NCBI GenBank assembly: GCA_028583605.1
Contig: CM053330.1
Location: 28,656,598-28,720,597 of the forward strand
Origin: Dastarcus helophoroides
Lineage: Eukaryota > Arthropoda > Insecta > Coleoptera > Bothrideridae
Direction of reading: 5' to 3'
DNA length: 64,000 bases
Shown: positions 11,954 through 22,963 of the stretch, in pieces
Layout: each line of letters begins with the position of its first letter
Position numbering within the stretch: position 1 is the first letter of the stretch
Position numbers and translations under genes: made by a program
The notes under the pieces: model-generated
Told to the model about the DNA's origin: nothing
What the model saw: only the letters and a program-made list of their open reading frames with translations
Database searches by the model: none

Positions 11954-13370
11954 TTATATCAATTTTTGACAAATGTCTGTTTTAAATTCACAATTTAAAA
12001 CATCAGATTCTTCAAAGAAAATCGAAATATTTAGGAAAAAGCGAATTTTTCAAAATTCGAGTTTACAAAAATTCGAAAATTAGAGAAAATCAAAATTTAA
12101 AAAAAAGTCGAAATATTTAAGAGGTCCAAATTTGAAGAAAATATCAAAGGAAAAGTGAGGAAAGTCGAAATTTTAATTATTAAAGGTCGAAAGTTTTTTT
12201 AAAAAATAAAAATATTAAAAGTGGCCAAAAATTTTAAACAATTCGAAATTTTGAAAACACCCAACTTTTCAAAAAGTCTGAAGTTTAAAAAAATAGCATT
12301 TTTCAAAGAAGAGTCGAGAATTTGAGAAGAGTGAAAATGTTTGAAAATCGAAATATTCAAGAAAAGACAGAATTTTGAAAAATAGACAAAATTTTGAACA
12401 AGAACTTTCAAGAGTGAAAATTTTAAAACAAGGTTGAAGTTTTTTTTAAAAAAAAGTTCAACATAACTGAATTTACAAAAACAATTTTTTTTAAAAGGAA
12501 TCTTGAGAACATTTACAAAAAAAGGTAAACATTTTTAATAATGGCGAAATTTAAAAAAATATATAATTTTACAAAAAGGTACGAATTAACACAAAAGTCA
12601 AAATTTCCAGTAAAGGACGAAATTAAAAAAAAATTCAGTAATAAAGTCAATATTTTGAAAAAAATCGAAATTGCGAAACGGTTGAAATTTTCAAAATTTT
12701 GGAAAATGTGGCAATTTTGAAAACAATTGGAAAATTTGAAATTTTCAAAGTAATTCGAAATATTCAAAAAAAGTTGAAAGGTAAAAATCGAAAAGTCAAA
12801 TTTTTCAAGTCTCGTCATTTTCGGAAAGTCAAAATGTTGGGAATAAGTCGAAATCTTGAAAAAAGTCCAAATTAAAAAAAAATCAAAATTTAAAATTAAG
12901 TCAATGTTTTTTAGAGCCGAAAATTTAAATTTTCAAAAATAATTGAAATTTTTATAAATTTTAAAAAAGGCGCATTTACAAGAGAGTCGAAATTTCGAGT
13001 CACAATTTCTAAAACTAGGTCAAAAATTTAAAGAGTCGAAATTTTCAGAAAATTTAAAAATTTCAAGATAAAGTCAAAAATATTTAAAAAATATATTGAA
13101 ATTTTGAAAAGGAGGGAATTGTTAAAAAAATTGTAGTTTTCAAAAAAGATTTTTAATAGACATTTTCAAAAAATAGGTAAAATTTAAAAATTTAATTGTA
13201 CTTATAAATACAAATAAGTCAAAATTTCGAGAAAAGTCGAAATTTTCCAAATTAAGTTAAAGTTTTGATACATAGTCGAAAATTTAGCAGTTTAAACATA
13301 AGTGAAACTTTCGAGAAAAAATCTTAATTTCGTAAAAAGGTGTATATTTCAAAAACCAGAAATTATATTA
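11954..13370. repeat. Degenerate AT-rich tract, A-rich strand
   Basis: About 1.4 kb of the A-rich version of the repeat theme (AAAGTCGAAATTTTGAAAA and many variants, spaced irregularly by 15-35 bp). Apparent long frames on the minus strand here are Phe/Asn/Leu-rich by-products of the repeat and are not genes. Confidence 0.6.
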
Positions 13371-13384
13371 AAAAAAAAACAAAA
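13371..13384 (-). terminator. Pol III terminator of the tRNA-Gln gene
   Basis: On the minus strand, downstream of the tRNA, there is a run of four T (13381-13384), then one G, then nine T (13371-13379). Runs of four or more T end RNA polymerase III transcripts. Confidence 0.8.
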
Positions 13385-13392
13385 TAGTTGAA

Positions 13393-13464
13393 AGGTCCCA
13401 CCGAGATTTGAACTCGGATCGCTGGATTCAGAGTCCAGAGTGCTAACCATTACACCATGGGACC
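13393..13464 (-). tRNA. tRNA-Gln (CTG)
   Basis: The 72-nt gene folds as a full cloverleaf: a 7-bp acceptor stem (GGTCCCA with TGGGACC), a D arm with the A-box-like TGTAATGGTTAGC, an anticodon stem CTGGA/TCCAG with loop CTCTGAA giving anticodon CTG (13429-13431), and a T arm with the B-box-like GAGTTCAAATC. There is no intron, and CCA is not encoded, as expected in eukaryotes. It lies 527 bp upstream of the TRAIP start on the opposite strand. Confidence 0.97.
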
Positions 13465-13991
13465 TATAATACAACTTTGGATGAACAGGGATATAAACAG
13501 GGTGTGCAATGTTATAATTAATTCAAATTATTTTATTTTTAAAAACAACATTACTGTAAAGTACTCTTTTGTTATATTTTATTTGACCATAAATTGATAA
13601 CTCATTTTTGCACTGACAATATTTCTAACAATAAAAAGCTACCTACGTTACAAACTTTCAACTTGAAACATGTATGTTTTCTATGGTTTTTTCTTCGGTT
13701 TGACGTTTGACACTCTTGACATTTAATTTTATTCTAAGGTTATGTTTAAAAGCAAAAATTCAAATTTTCAAATATTTATAGAGTAATTGAGGACTACTAC
13801 TCCTGTTTAAGCATTTTTAATCATGGTGATAAACTTAGGTATTCGTTTCCTTCCAAATATAACTACCTAATGTTATTCAACATCAAGTTTTTTTTGATTT
13901 GTGGAATCTATATCGTAGAAAAAAACGTTTCACACTAACTTGGGCTAAGTCATTCTTTGTTTTGTAATATAAGTGATTAGAAATCGTAATA
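13465..13991. other. Upstream region of TRAIP
   Basis: A 527-bp non-repetitive AT-rich stretch between the tRNA and the TRAIP start codon. It should contain the TRAIP promoter and 5' leader. I see no clear TATA box or initiator. It carries an imperfect TTTGACGTTTGACACTCTTGACA repeat-like stretch near 13698-13722. Confidence 0.4.
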
Positions 13992-16006
13992 ATGAATGTT
14001 GCCTGCGTTATATGCAGTGATTTATTAAATCCAACCGCGGCGAGCGAAATTTACACCACATCCTGCGGACATATATTCCACTTTGACTGTCTTATAAACT
14101 GGATTGAAAGGTATCTCGCTACATTTCACATAAACCTTCTTACTAACTATCCTAACACAGGTCTAAGACTTGCCCCCAATGTCGTAATAAAGTAACGTTG
14201 AAGAACATCCATCGATTGTATTTCAATGTCCCCAACACCGACCACATCGTTGACGATGTGGGGACCCTGCAGGCGAAACTTGATTCGGCCAATTTCACAA
14301 TGTCCCTTAAAAACAAGGAGATTGAAAATTGGCGAGAAAAGTATGATACCACCAAAGAGAAGAATTCAGAGTTAAAGGCCCTCATTGCAACAACTGAAGC
14401 TGAAGTTAAGGCCAAAAATTCAACAATTTACGCGCTGAAAGATCAAGTTTGGTATTACAAGTCAAAAGTGACCGAAACAAATAAATTGACCGACGAAATT
14501 AAGCAATTGAAGCAGAAGATTAAAGGGATGGAAGACAGCCAGAAGGTTATTAGTGGGTCGAAGGAGGATGTATATGAATTGATTCATAGTATTACTGATT
14601 TAGAGGAATTGGCTTTGCTTACAATTACGTTAAAAAAGTATTCTTTCATGCTATTTTGGAACGTGCATTTATTTTTGTGATTTTAGGACACTATTAGATA
14701 CCGAGAGGAAAAGTAGAGAGTATGAAAGCCGGCTAAGGCACACCCAAAACGATTTAGTTAAGTGTAAAAAGGAACTAAAGCATTTGGAGGCATCCCACAG
14801 TGAACTAAAGTGAGTGTGAAAGCAACTTATTAGAAGTGATGCCAGTTCCCTTGCAAGATGAAAAAGTAGATATTAGCATCATTTTGACCCATCTTTCATG
14901 TGATACTGCCAGGATGCAGTTATCAGAATTAGGCATGCAAAATCGTTCATGAAATTAAAATTTTAGAAGAAAAAGTCCAAATCCTGAGAGATTCTTTTTT
15001 ATGTGTTGATTTTAATATTGAAGTTTTACATATTTGCTGAAATTTTGACCAATTGTAGGCAAAATAAAGTATGATATTCCGTTATTGTAAGTAATTTTTA
15101 ATATAAAAAAAAAAACATTATATTCTAGTTGCATTACAATCGAAAGCAAAATTGTAATTATCTATTTAAGAGGTTTGACCCCAATGCAATTATTTGTTTT
15201 TTTTTTGTTAATAAGTAACCTCTTTTTTAAAGGGCAATATACTGCTTAATAAAGGGTTTGTTTAAATGAAATAAATAAACAAAAATCAAAAACAGAAGTG
15301 AATATTTTCTTTATAGGAATTCGAATGTTACAATGAAAAAGGCTTGGGAAGATGAAAAAGCGGCTTTAATGCGACACCTAGATAAAATAAAGGTAGCCCA
15401 ACACAGAAATCCAAATGAAAGTGATCCTACCCTCAAAAGAGTACTGATGGAGAGTCCAGCGCCTTTGCCAAAGAAAAAAACATTTACTGGGATAAAAGAC
15501 CACACAGATTTAAATACAACGGATTCCCCCTCAGTTGTAAGCAGTTTTGACACTTTCCATAAAGAAAATAGAAAGTCTCACCTCTCTCTCTCCTTTATTT
15601 TAGGAGCAAAAGGTAAAAAATATTATGGACTCTGACTCCCCCTATCTCCCTGTTAAATCGAGCAGTGTGATGACATCAATATTTAACGCGAAATTTTCCA
15701 ATCATCTAGCTAATAAGGTTTGTTTGTTTAATTTGCCTGCTTTAGTGGGTAGTTCACATTTTAACATTTTAGCAAACGATATTTAGGTCGCCGCCAAAGC
15801 AGTTTGAGAATGTGGCCCTGCCAAAGAATGTGGGTGAGAAGTCATACAACGGCCTCGGAGGCCATAGTAAAGACGAACTTATTTTCCCTGAAAGGGTGAT
15901 GAAAAAACCCGTGAAAAGACTGAAAGCAGCCAGTAGTGTTCCATCAGCTAAATTTAAGAAACTAGCTCCTGTTAATTTTAAGAAGATTACTGACTATGCC
16001 AGTTAA
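13992..16006 (+). CDS. TRAIP: TRAIP/no poles E3 ubiquitin ligase, six exons
   Basis: Exons 13992-14110, 14161-14637, 14687-14809, 15317-15536, 15604-15717 and 15773-16006 join in frame at GT-AG introns to 428 codons plus TAA. The RING finger comprises C5, C8, C25, H27, H30, C33, C44 and C47, and is completed across the first intron (WIER then SKTCPQC). A long coiled coil follows from about residue 65 to 270. Two family motifs are visible: RVLMESPAP at about 281-289 and SYNGLGG at about 375-381. TRAIP ubiquitinates the CMG helicase and other targets at stalled replication forks; the Drosophila orthologue is no poles (nopo). The C terminus, KKITDYAS, sits where vertebrate TRAIP has a PCNA-binding box, but is degenerate. 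The first ATG is used, and no upstream alternative is needed. Possible poly(A) signal AATAAA near 16128. Confidence 0.95.
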
Positions 16007-17164
16007 TTAGTGTTACCTTCAATTTAACTTTTTTTGATTTATTTTTCTAATATATTTTTGTTTGCGCAGCGTTTTTTTTTAATAACCCATTCAGTGCTCC
16101 GAGATTTTACTTAAAAATGAGAAGAAGAAATAAAGTAAAACGGGGAAGATTTCTTATGATTCGTATTTTTTTCCTTCAATTTTGACTATAGTTCAACATT
16201 ATTTATATAATTCGATTAAATTATTTGCCTTCATTTTAGGCATACTCTCTATATTGTAATTCGTAAAATTGGTTTTATATTTCGACTGAAATACGATATT
16301 CATATTATCTAAGGCGCATGTATGGAATTCATGTTACATTTTCCGAATTAAAAATTATATTCAGGCACTGAAATGAATAAATACGTGAATGTGCAGTCAG
16401 CGTCTAAATCTAAATTGCTGATTCGGAAACAATCTGAATCCCATGCTGCCGGCCTTATACCCGAGGAAAGTTGCATCAGATGTTTTTGTATACGCATTCT
16501 GTATTAGAAAATAATCGAAATTTTAATTCTTGGGTAACTTTTTTAATTAAATGTTTTCAGTTTTTTTTATTATTTCGATATTTACCAGAAATTCCGACTT
16601 CTTTTCCGAAAATTTCTTTCTCGAAATTTTGAAATGCAAGGTTTTTAATTTTTTTTTAGAAATTCCAAATATTTTCTTACAATTCAGGTTTTTTGAAAAT
16701 AATTTTTTTTTAGAAATTTCAACTTCAACCGAAATTTTAAGAAAAAGGTTGACATTTTCAAATTGAATTCTTTAAATTTATTAAAAGATAATTTGCAAAA
16801 TATTTGGAGAAAAAATTTAAAAAACTAATTTTAAAACTGTCATATTAAAAAAAAATCGATTTTAACCATTGCATTTGTAAGTTTAAATTTAAAATTTCTC
16901 AAGTGTTTATGGAATAAAAATGTTACAGAAAAAATAAAAATTTTAGCAGAAATTATAAAAATTTAACAGAAAAAATAAAAATTTCTAGAAGAAACTTTTT
17001 TTTAATGACTAAAAACCTAACGAGAAATCTTTGAAGCTTGTTATTACATAAATTCCAGATTTTTTACTATTAGTGTTTTTTTACTATTTATCTATGCAAA
17101 AGTATGAAAAAGCTAACATAAAACAGAAACTTTGTTTTTTGTTATTTACTTTTACATCGTTTAA
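16007..17164. other. TRAIP 3' flank and AT-rich spacer
   Basis: A non-coding spacer between convergent TRAIP and MPP10. It is fairly complex to about 16500, with an AATAAA near 16128 as a candidate TRAIP poly(A) signal, and then degenerate AT repeat (TTTTTTAGAAATTTC types). Confidence 0.45.
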
Positions 17165-17345
17165 ATCTTAAGTAGTTTTATTTTTTTTGAGTGTAGTCAC
17201 AAACAGCGATCGACAAAAAGATCCAACACAATCACTGCTTGGGGCAATCTATAAGACATTGCCAATCCTTAAAAGAAGTTTACCGAAAATCTAGCATTGT
17301 GAAAGGAGTAACTGGCAAAGAAAAAGCCAATAAAACATGAATAAA
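17165..17345 (+). mobile_element. Penelope-like foldback D, single arm
   Basis: The sequence from AGTCACAAACAGCGATCGAC through GGGGCAATCTATAAGACATT to GAAAAAGCCAATAAAACATG matches the right arms at 44540-44708 and 49570-49730 at many positions. Only one arm is present, so this is a solo terminal repeat. It lies about 150 bp beyond the MPP10 stop codon. Confidence 0.65.
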
Positions 17346-17500
17346 AATAAAACCTAAGTCAGAAACAGCATTGACATATACTATAAAATGACAAAAATCC
17401 ACTCTTACACAGTCGAATGCAATGACTGTGTCTACAAATCACCACCACCATATCAGGAAAAAAAAAACGTTTATGAAAATTATTTAATGTAACAATTTAA

Positions 17501-20252
17501 TCACAATTTAATTTTCTTAGCATCTATTTTATTAACTTTTTTATTAGTTTTAGATTTACTTTTGTTTTTGATCTGTGTTTGAACCTCCTCCTGCAACTGA
17601 GTGAAGAAAGCAGAGGAAGACTTCACGCTCTTTGACCCCAAAGATTCATCCATCTGCAAATCAAACCAATTCAGATTTGTTCAAATTTTGCGAAACTAAC
17701 TTACTTTATCAATATTTTTGCTCTTCGTTACATTCTCTAGCAACTGCTTTGCCTTCTGTTTGCTGTATTTATTCCCTAGGCCGGCCTTGCTTAACAAATT
17801 CTTCTGCTTTTCGAGGGCGTGTAAATGTTGCTTTTTCTTTTTGTGTCGCCTCTCTCTATTTTTATCCGTGTCACTCCTTTCGCTCTTGCCTGAAGAAATA
17901 GTAATTAATTTCCCTTAATCATTCCATTCATCTACTTCTTACCTATTATATCCCCTTTGGGTTTAGCCTTGATTTCTTCTGGGGCTAATAACGCTGCATC
18001 ACTAGTTGCCACAGGTGCCACTTCCTCCATAGAAATTGCTGGCAAGTTGCTAATAATCTTGAGTTCGGGCGCAGCAGGTTTAGGCGTAAAATGAAAGTTA
18101 GACAGAGCGTCCAACTTATTAAAAAGGTTAGACATCATTTTACGTATTTCCTTGTGCAATTCCGGTTCCTCTTCTTCTTTTTCGGCATTTTCCGGATCCA
18201 GTTTACTTTGTTGTTCTAAATATTCTTGTTCGTAGATTTGAGCCAAAGACTGTTTACTCTTCTCTTGGTCCAGGACCAGCTTCTTCTTGTATTCTAAGGG
18301 GGTCTCTGTGGGTTTTACTTTACGTTCAACGCTGTCAAATGCTTTGTCCTTTATCCTTTGCCTTATTATGTCTTCCAATTGTAATGTTGTCTGCTCAGTT
18401 ATCACAGGAGCTATAACAGGATCAATATATGTAATTCACATAATAAAGCTTTTTGATTTGAAATAAATTTCATAGCTTTATAAGCAAGAACACTCACCCC
18501 CTAGAGAGCTGCCCTATTTACTAAAATTATCTCTCAAATTATAAATATCTTTGTCCTTATTAATGGTTTATACAAATTTCTAGATTAAACTATAAATTTT
18601 AACTGTAATATTGCAATTAAAGACTATTTTCTTGAAATTTTAAACTTTTCTTCAAAATTTCGAGTTCGAAGGCAATAATTTGACTTGAAAGTCAAACTTA
18701 ATCTCGAAATTTTGACTATAATATCGAAACTTTGACATTAAACTCGAAATTTAATTGAAACTCAACTTTTTCCTCTAAACCATGAAAAAAATTGAAACTG
18801 TTATTAAAACTTTAAGTTGCTAAACATTCTTTATTCGCAGTATTTTGACTTCAAACTTGAAACTTCGATTTTAGAGGAAAGGTATTACTTTTTTTTCTCA
18901 ACATTTTGCTATCATTTCAAAATCTTTTGTTGAATAAATTTTCAACTTGGACCTTAAAATGTTCAATTTTACATTTGGAATTATGAAAATTGAAGATTCC
19001 ATGCCTTTGCAGTTACCCCTGATGTAAAAAAGAAGCAAAAAGTCTTAAAATTTGATAATTTATGAAGAGTTTCATCGCAGATAAAGCTAGCCCCTGTCAT
19101 GAAAATATTAATGATTCATATAAATTTAACTGTACCTGGTCTAGTCGTAAGATCAAATTCAACAAATTCTTCTAATAAAGAATTTTGTGGTCTACCATCT
19201 GCTGTAATTTCCCCTTTTAATTGCCATGGTTTCTCCTTAATAGCGTTTTCTTCAATTTCCGCAATTTTTCTATTCAACCTCTCCTGTCGTAACTCCAAAG
19301 ATGACTTCACAGCATTTTCATCGTCTTCCATTAAATCAGCTTCTGAATCATCTTCATCACTTAATCCTTCTAAAAATTTATTCCTCTTGATTCCTTTAGC
19401 TGTATCTTTCTTCTCCACAAAGAAATCCTTATAACGAGCTTTAACTGCTTCATCATCGTCAGAAGCTTCTTTGAAAAGATCCACACTTTCTTCATCGGAC
19501 TCATCTGATGATTCCTTGGAATCATTTCCTGAATCAGGATCATTTGCCTTCTTTTCCTCTGCTTGCAGAAATGATTCCATTTCACTAAGTTTGAAAAATT
19601 TATCATCTACAACGGAGGATTTGCGCTTGTTTCCTCCCTTTGAAGATGATTCTTCATTCTGGCCAGGTTCACTTTCCATGTCAATGTCTCTATTCTGTTC
19701 ATCACCGCTATCATCTTGATCATCGGTAAAATCTTCCTCATCATTAATCTGATCCCGTGTATCAATAATTCCATCTGACTCAATATCACTTTCATTCTGG
19801 TCATCTTTTGATTTGGAATTATCATCTGACAAGGGTGCTCCGCCTTCATTACTTAGCCCACTGCTTTGGCCTCAAAGTATCTTGCAAATTTTTAAATAAA
19901 AGACTACTTTTGTTTACCACCAACTTGCTGACGCGAGTTAGCGAATTGGTTAATAGAGAGTCATTTTGTAGCTCCAACTGTTGCCAAATTTGTTCATTAT
20001 CGAAATTGTTTACAATCAGTTCAGGTAATGCGTTGGATTTAGGGCTTTGCGTCTCCTGGCTCTTGGTAAAATCGTATAGACTTTTTAAGTTCGCCGTTAA
20101 GCTGCTTTGTAAATCCTCGTTTACGCTAAAACCGACAAATTTAGCAAAATAAATTGAAACAGATTTTGAACTAACCTTAGAAATAGCTCGGGTTTCTTCG
20201 TCGCCTTTTGGAAGGCTTCCAGTGTTTTTTTGTACGTTTCTTCGCTACCCAT
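17501..20252 (-). CDS. MPHOSPH10: MPP10, U3 snoRNP component, six exons
   Basis: On the minus strand the exons are 20252-20176 (starting [20 protein letters not shown]), 20125 to about 19880 ([15 protein letters not shown]), about 19863-19136, 18410-17943, 17889-17705 and 17653-17501 (ending KKIKL, TGA). Diagnostic stretches are [15 protein letters not shown] after an Asp/Glu/Ser-rich region, [48 protein letters not shown] and [14 protein letters not shown]; the C terminus is Lys-rich and ends with an [12 protein letters not shown] motif. MPP10 holds Imp3 and Imp4 in the small-subunit processome for 18S rRNA processing in the nucleolus. All junctions are in frame with GT-AG splice sites except exon 2 to exon 3. 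There, exon 2 runs to a TAA at 19849-19851 while the next frame is open only from about 19863, and no convincing intron joins them. About 620 residues, close to the family size. Confidence 0.93.
18411..19135. other. MPP10 intron 3 with degenerate AT repeat
   Basis: The 725-bp intron runs from donor CAG/GTACAG at 19135 (minus strand) to acceptor TTATAG at 18411. Its middle, 18560-19000, is the T-rich version of the genome-wide repeat theme; nothing else is seen in it. Confidence 0.7.
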
Positions 20253-20553
20253 TACGCCTGTTTTATTATTTTATTTAGTTTCTGAAACACATTTTCTGTG
20301 TACGCAATAGAGGTTAGGTTGATTTTGACACAGCTGCGTAGGTCTAATCACCGAACAGAATAGTTTATATAAATCAGTTTGTCATAGAAGAATTTACATC
20401 TACGGGAAATTGTCTGTGAAATATGTGTCATAGATAAAGTGTCATTTTCTATGAGGAAGTAATCTATGGGTCTAAGGCTAATCACACATGAACAATTTTT
20501 TAATCGCTTGGTTACATAACCAACCGTTGATGTTACATACGTATGTCCATGTG
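20253..20553. promoter_or_regulatory. Upstream region of MPP10
   Basis: The 300 bp before the MPP10 start codon should contain its promoter. A GGTTAGGTT string lies at about 20311-20319, but I see no TATA box. Assignment is by position only. Confidence 0.35.
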
Positions 20554-20906
20554 CAGGGTTGCAAGATAAGTCAAGATAATTTGAGATAATTTTAATATCG
20601 ATATAAATGATGACAGCAGACAAATATCGATAATCGATATTTTGGAAATTAACAAAAAAATTTTTAAACGGTCCCCACTTTGACATTTTTGCGTACTTCG
20701 GGCGTGTTATTTTTGGTTGACCAAAAAAAAAAGGTCCTCTATCTCCATATTTCTATAATGCCGATCCCCATCATTGGGGACGACTGATATCGGTAATATC
20801 GATAATATTATATCGACAATATTATAATATCGATATAAATATCATCGATTTTTATGCTTAGATATTATCGATAATAACGGTCGACCGATATATCGTTGCA
20901 TCCCTA
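20554..20906. mobile_element. Small hAT-like element with clustered TATCGATA sites
   Basis: The left end is CAGGGTTGCAAGATAAG and the right end, read inward, is TAGGGATGCAACGATATATC, an imperfect inverted pair of the hAT kind. Inside are several TATCGATA or ATCGATAT octamers (near 20596, 20634, 20796 and 20829). The flanking 8-bp sequences do not match, so the ends are inferred from the inverted repeat and the typical hAT sequence only. Confidence 0.5.
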
Positions 20907-20950
20907 GCCATCCATGGGTAATCCAGAAATCGGTCGTTATTACTATTTGT

Positions 20951-20958
20951 ATTCAGAC
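20951..20958. repeat. Target-site duplication, left copy
   Basis: ATTCAGAC immediately precedes the element; the identical octamer is at 22956-22963. Confidence 0.9.
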
Positions 20959-22955
20959 TAGGGATGTTTTTAAGATAATCGATTTTTGGATCGATTCGAA
21001 TCGTGCGCAAAAGAATCGATTCCCGATTAATTTGGGTGCTGAAAGTTCGATTTCCGATTAATCGCCTTGTTGGTGAAGTTTTTAAACATTTCTAATAAAA
21101 GAAAATTCGAATGATAATGATAAATTGGCGTCATATCTCCTATGGTAAAAATATCAACTTTAATTGCTACAAAGGTTAAAATGCTGTGACAAAGCATTCA
21201 AAAACGGAAATTACGTAATAATTTGTAGGCAGCGCAAAGCTTAAAGAAAATGGCGCCAACATTAAATCCAACTTGTTGACAGTTGACAGTTAGGCCCATT
21301 TATTATATTCTATGCTTTGTATGTTTTTTGTACATAACTGCAAGTTGACTAAACTGAGGTTAGTGTTTACGATTGTGATTTTGTGTTATTTATGGATTTT
21401 CAGTGTAATTTTAAAATAAATGGACAAAATAAATGTGTTCATTTGACAATCGAAGAAATAAAATGTCAGTCGCCAAACACACTGACAACCACAAAACATA
21501 TATATTAAGAAGGACAGGTTACATTTAAAGCGAGAGCAACGAAGTGACAGAAGTGGATGGCAATACGCGCCATTTTCAAATTCAAATTTTGAGTGAAATT
21601 ACTGCATTTTCCATTGTAACTAAAAAAATTTGACGTTTTATTTTTGCACAATGAAAATGTCACAAGGTATTGTTCAATTACAAATGAGAATGCAAAAATA
21701 AGACGTAAATTTTTTTAGCAAACGTGGAAAATTCATTAATAATGTACTTAATGGTTAATATGCTAAACGGAAAATGAATAATGCGAAATATATAATAGAC
21801 AGACATTGTAAGAAAAATTTAACAATATGTATTAAAATACAACTTACATAATATATATTCGGAATATTAAAATATGAATTACAACATGCTATGCACAGTA
21901 AGTATGTAACAAATGTAACAAAGCTTCTCATGAACTAATGACAACTAGAACTAATTCTTTCTTGTGTACCGTAAAAGTCTCAGGAGCAAATCATGAAAAA
22001 TAAATAAATAAATCGATAAATAATAAAGGGAATAAAACACAATTAGAAATTTCGACACAAGAAAATTAACACTTAATGGGCAGCTTAAATAAATGCTGTA
22101 TTTTACTTAAACTTTTTTATGAACCAATTTACAAACAAGTTTAATGTTTTTATTAATAAATTTGGTTAAACATAAATTAGAATCATATCAAAAGGGCATA
22201 ACTACAAAACTTACCATTAGACTTTTTAAAGTTATCTATCAAACTGTATTTATTGAAAAACTAATAGTACATACATGAATTTCATCTGAATAAGTAGGGG
22301 AAGCAATTTGTTAATAATGAAGAGGAATACTTACCGCAAAATTGTTGTTTACAACAATAACACACGCCATAACCATATATGGTCATAATTTCCTTCGTTA
22401 AATCGTTCAACTGACAGACCTGACAACTGACACCCGCACATTAATGAATTATAATCACCTTTCTCATTTTGATACTGCGTAGCTACTATTTTACAATCAA
22501 AAACTGCCGGCAGGCAATTTGACATAAGTGGATGGCATGACAATTCGGTTTGTTTCGCCCCCACTCCTATTACTTTCACCCCCATGCTGACAACTGTCAG
22601 AATAATAGTTTAGCGGAACGAACTATGAGGGCGCCACAGTTTTCTTTGCTATTCAGTAAACGACCTAATGAATGAAAAGAAATGTTAATGCTGCCATCTG
22701 TTGGCTTATTAAGGTAGCTATTGCTAGTAGATGGAAGTGGAGAATAACATAACGACGTAAATACACTTATATAAAAATTTACATTTGTTACAATTAAATT
22801 TACAGTGACCTGCATGTAAGGTAAATCGATCCGATTCTTAGGATTTTTGAATCGTTGATTAGATCGATCTTGTATTTGAGATCAATTTAAAAAATCGACC
22901 TTGAGACCTGAAAAAACCGATTTTTCGATTAATCGATCTCAGATCGACATCCCTA
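20959..22955. mobile_element. Non-autonomous hAT element, 1,997 bp
   Basis: The element begins TAGGGATGT and ends ACATCCCTA, a perfect 9-bp inverted repeat. It is flanked by the 8-bp direct repeat ATTCAGAC, the target duplication typical of hAT transposons. Subterminal regions at both ends hold many ATCGAT and CGATTAATCG palindromes, likely transposase-binding repeats. No transposase frame is visible: the largest frames inside are under 90 codons and unlike hAT proteins. It is probably mobilised by a transposase encoded elsewhere. Internal blocks with a shared AGTGGATGGCA segment near 21553 and 22528 suggest nested or duplicated parts. Confidence 0.9.
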
Positions 22956-22963
22956 ATTCAGAC
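22956..22963. repeat. Target-site duplication, right copy
   Basis: ATTCAGAC, identical to the octamer at 20951-20958. Confidence 0.9.

Noticed and set aside
12513..12818. Minus-strand frame of 101 codons rich in Phe, Asn and Leu
   Set aside because: A direct by-product of the A-rich degenerate repeat (AAATTTTCAAA read backwards); the same composition appears in many such tracts.
20348..20686. Minus-strand frame of 112 codons upstream of MPP10
   Set aside because: It runs across the AT-rich hAT-like end and TATCGATA repeats and has no domain or splice support; best explained by chance in repeat sequence.
22349..22815. Two minus-strand frames inside the large hAT element as a transposase
   Set aside because: Each is under 80 codons and shows no hAT dimerisation or zinc-finger motif.
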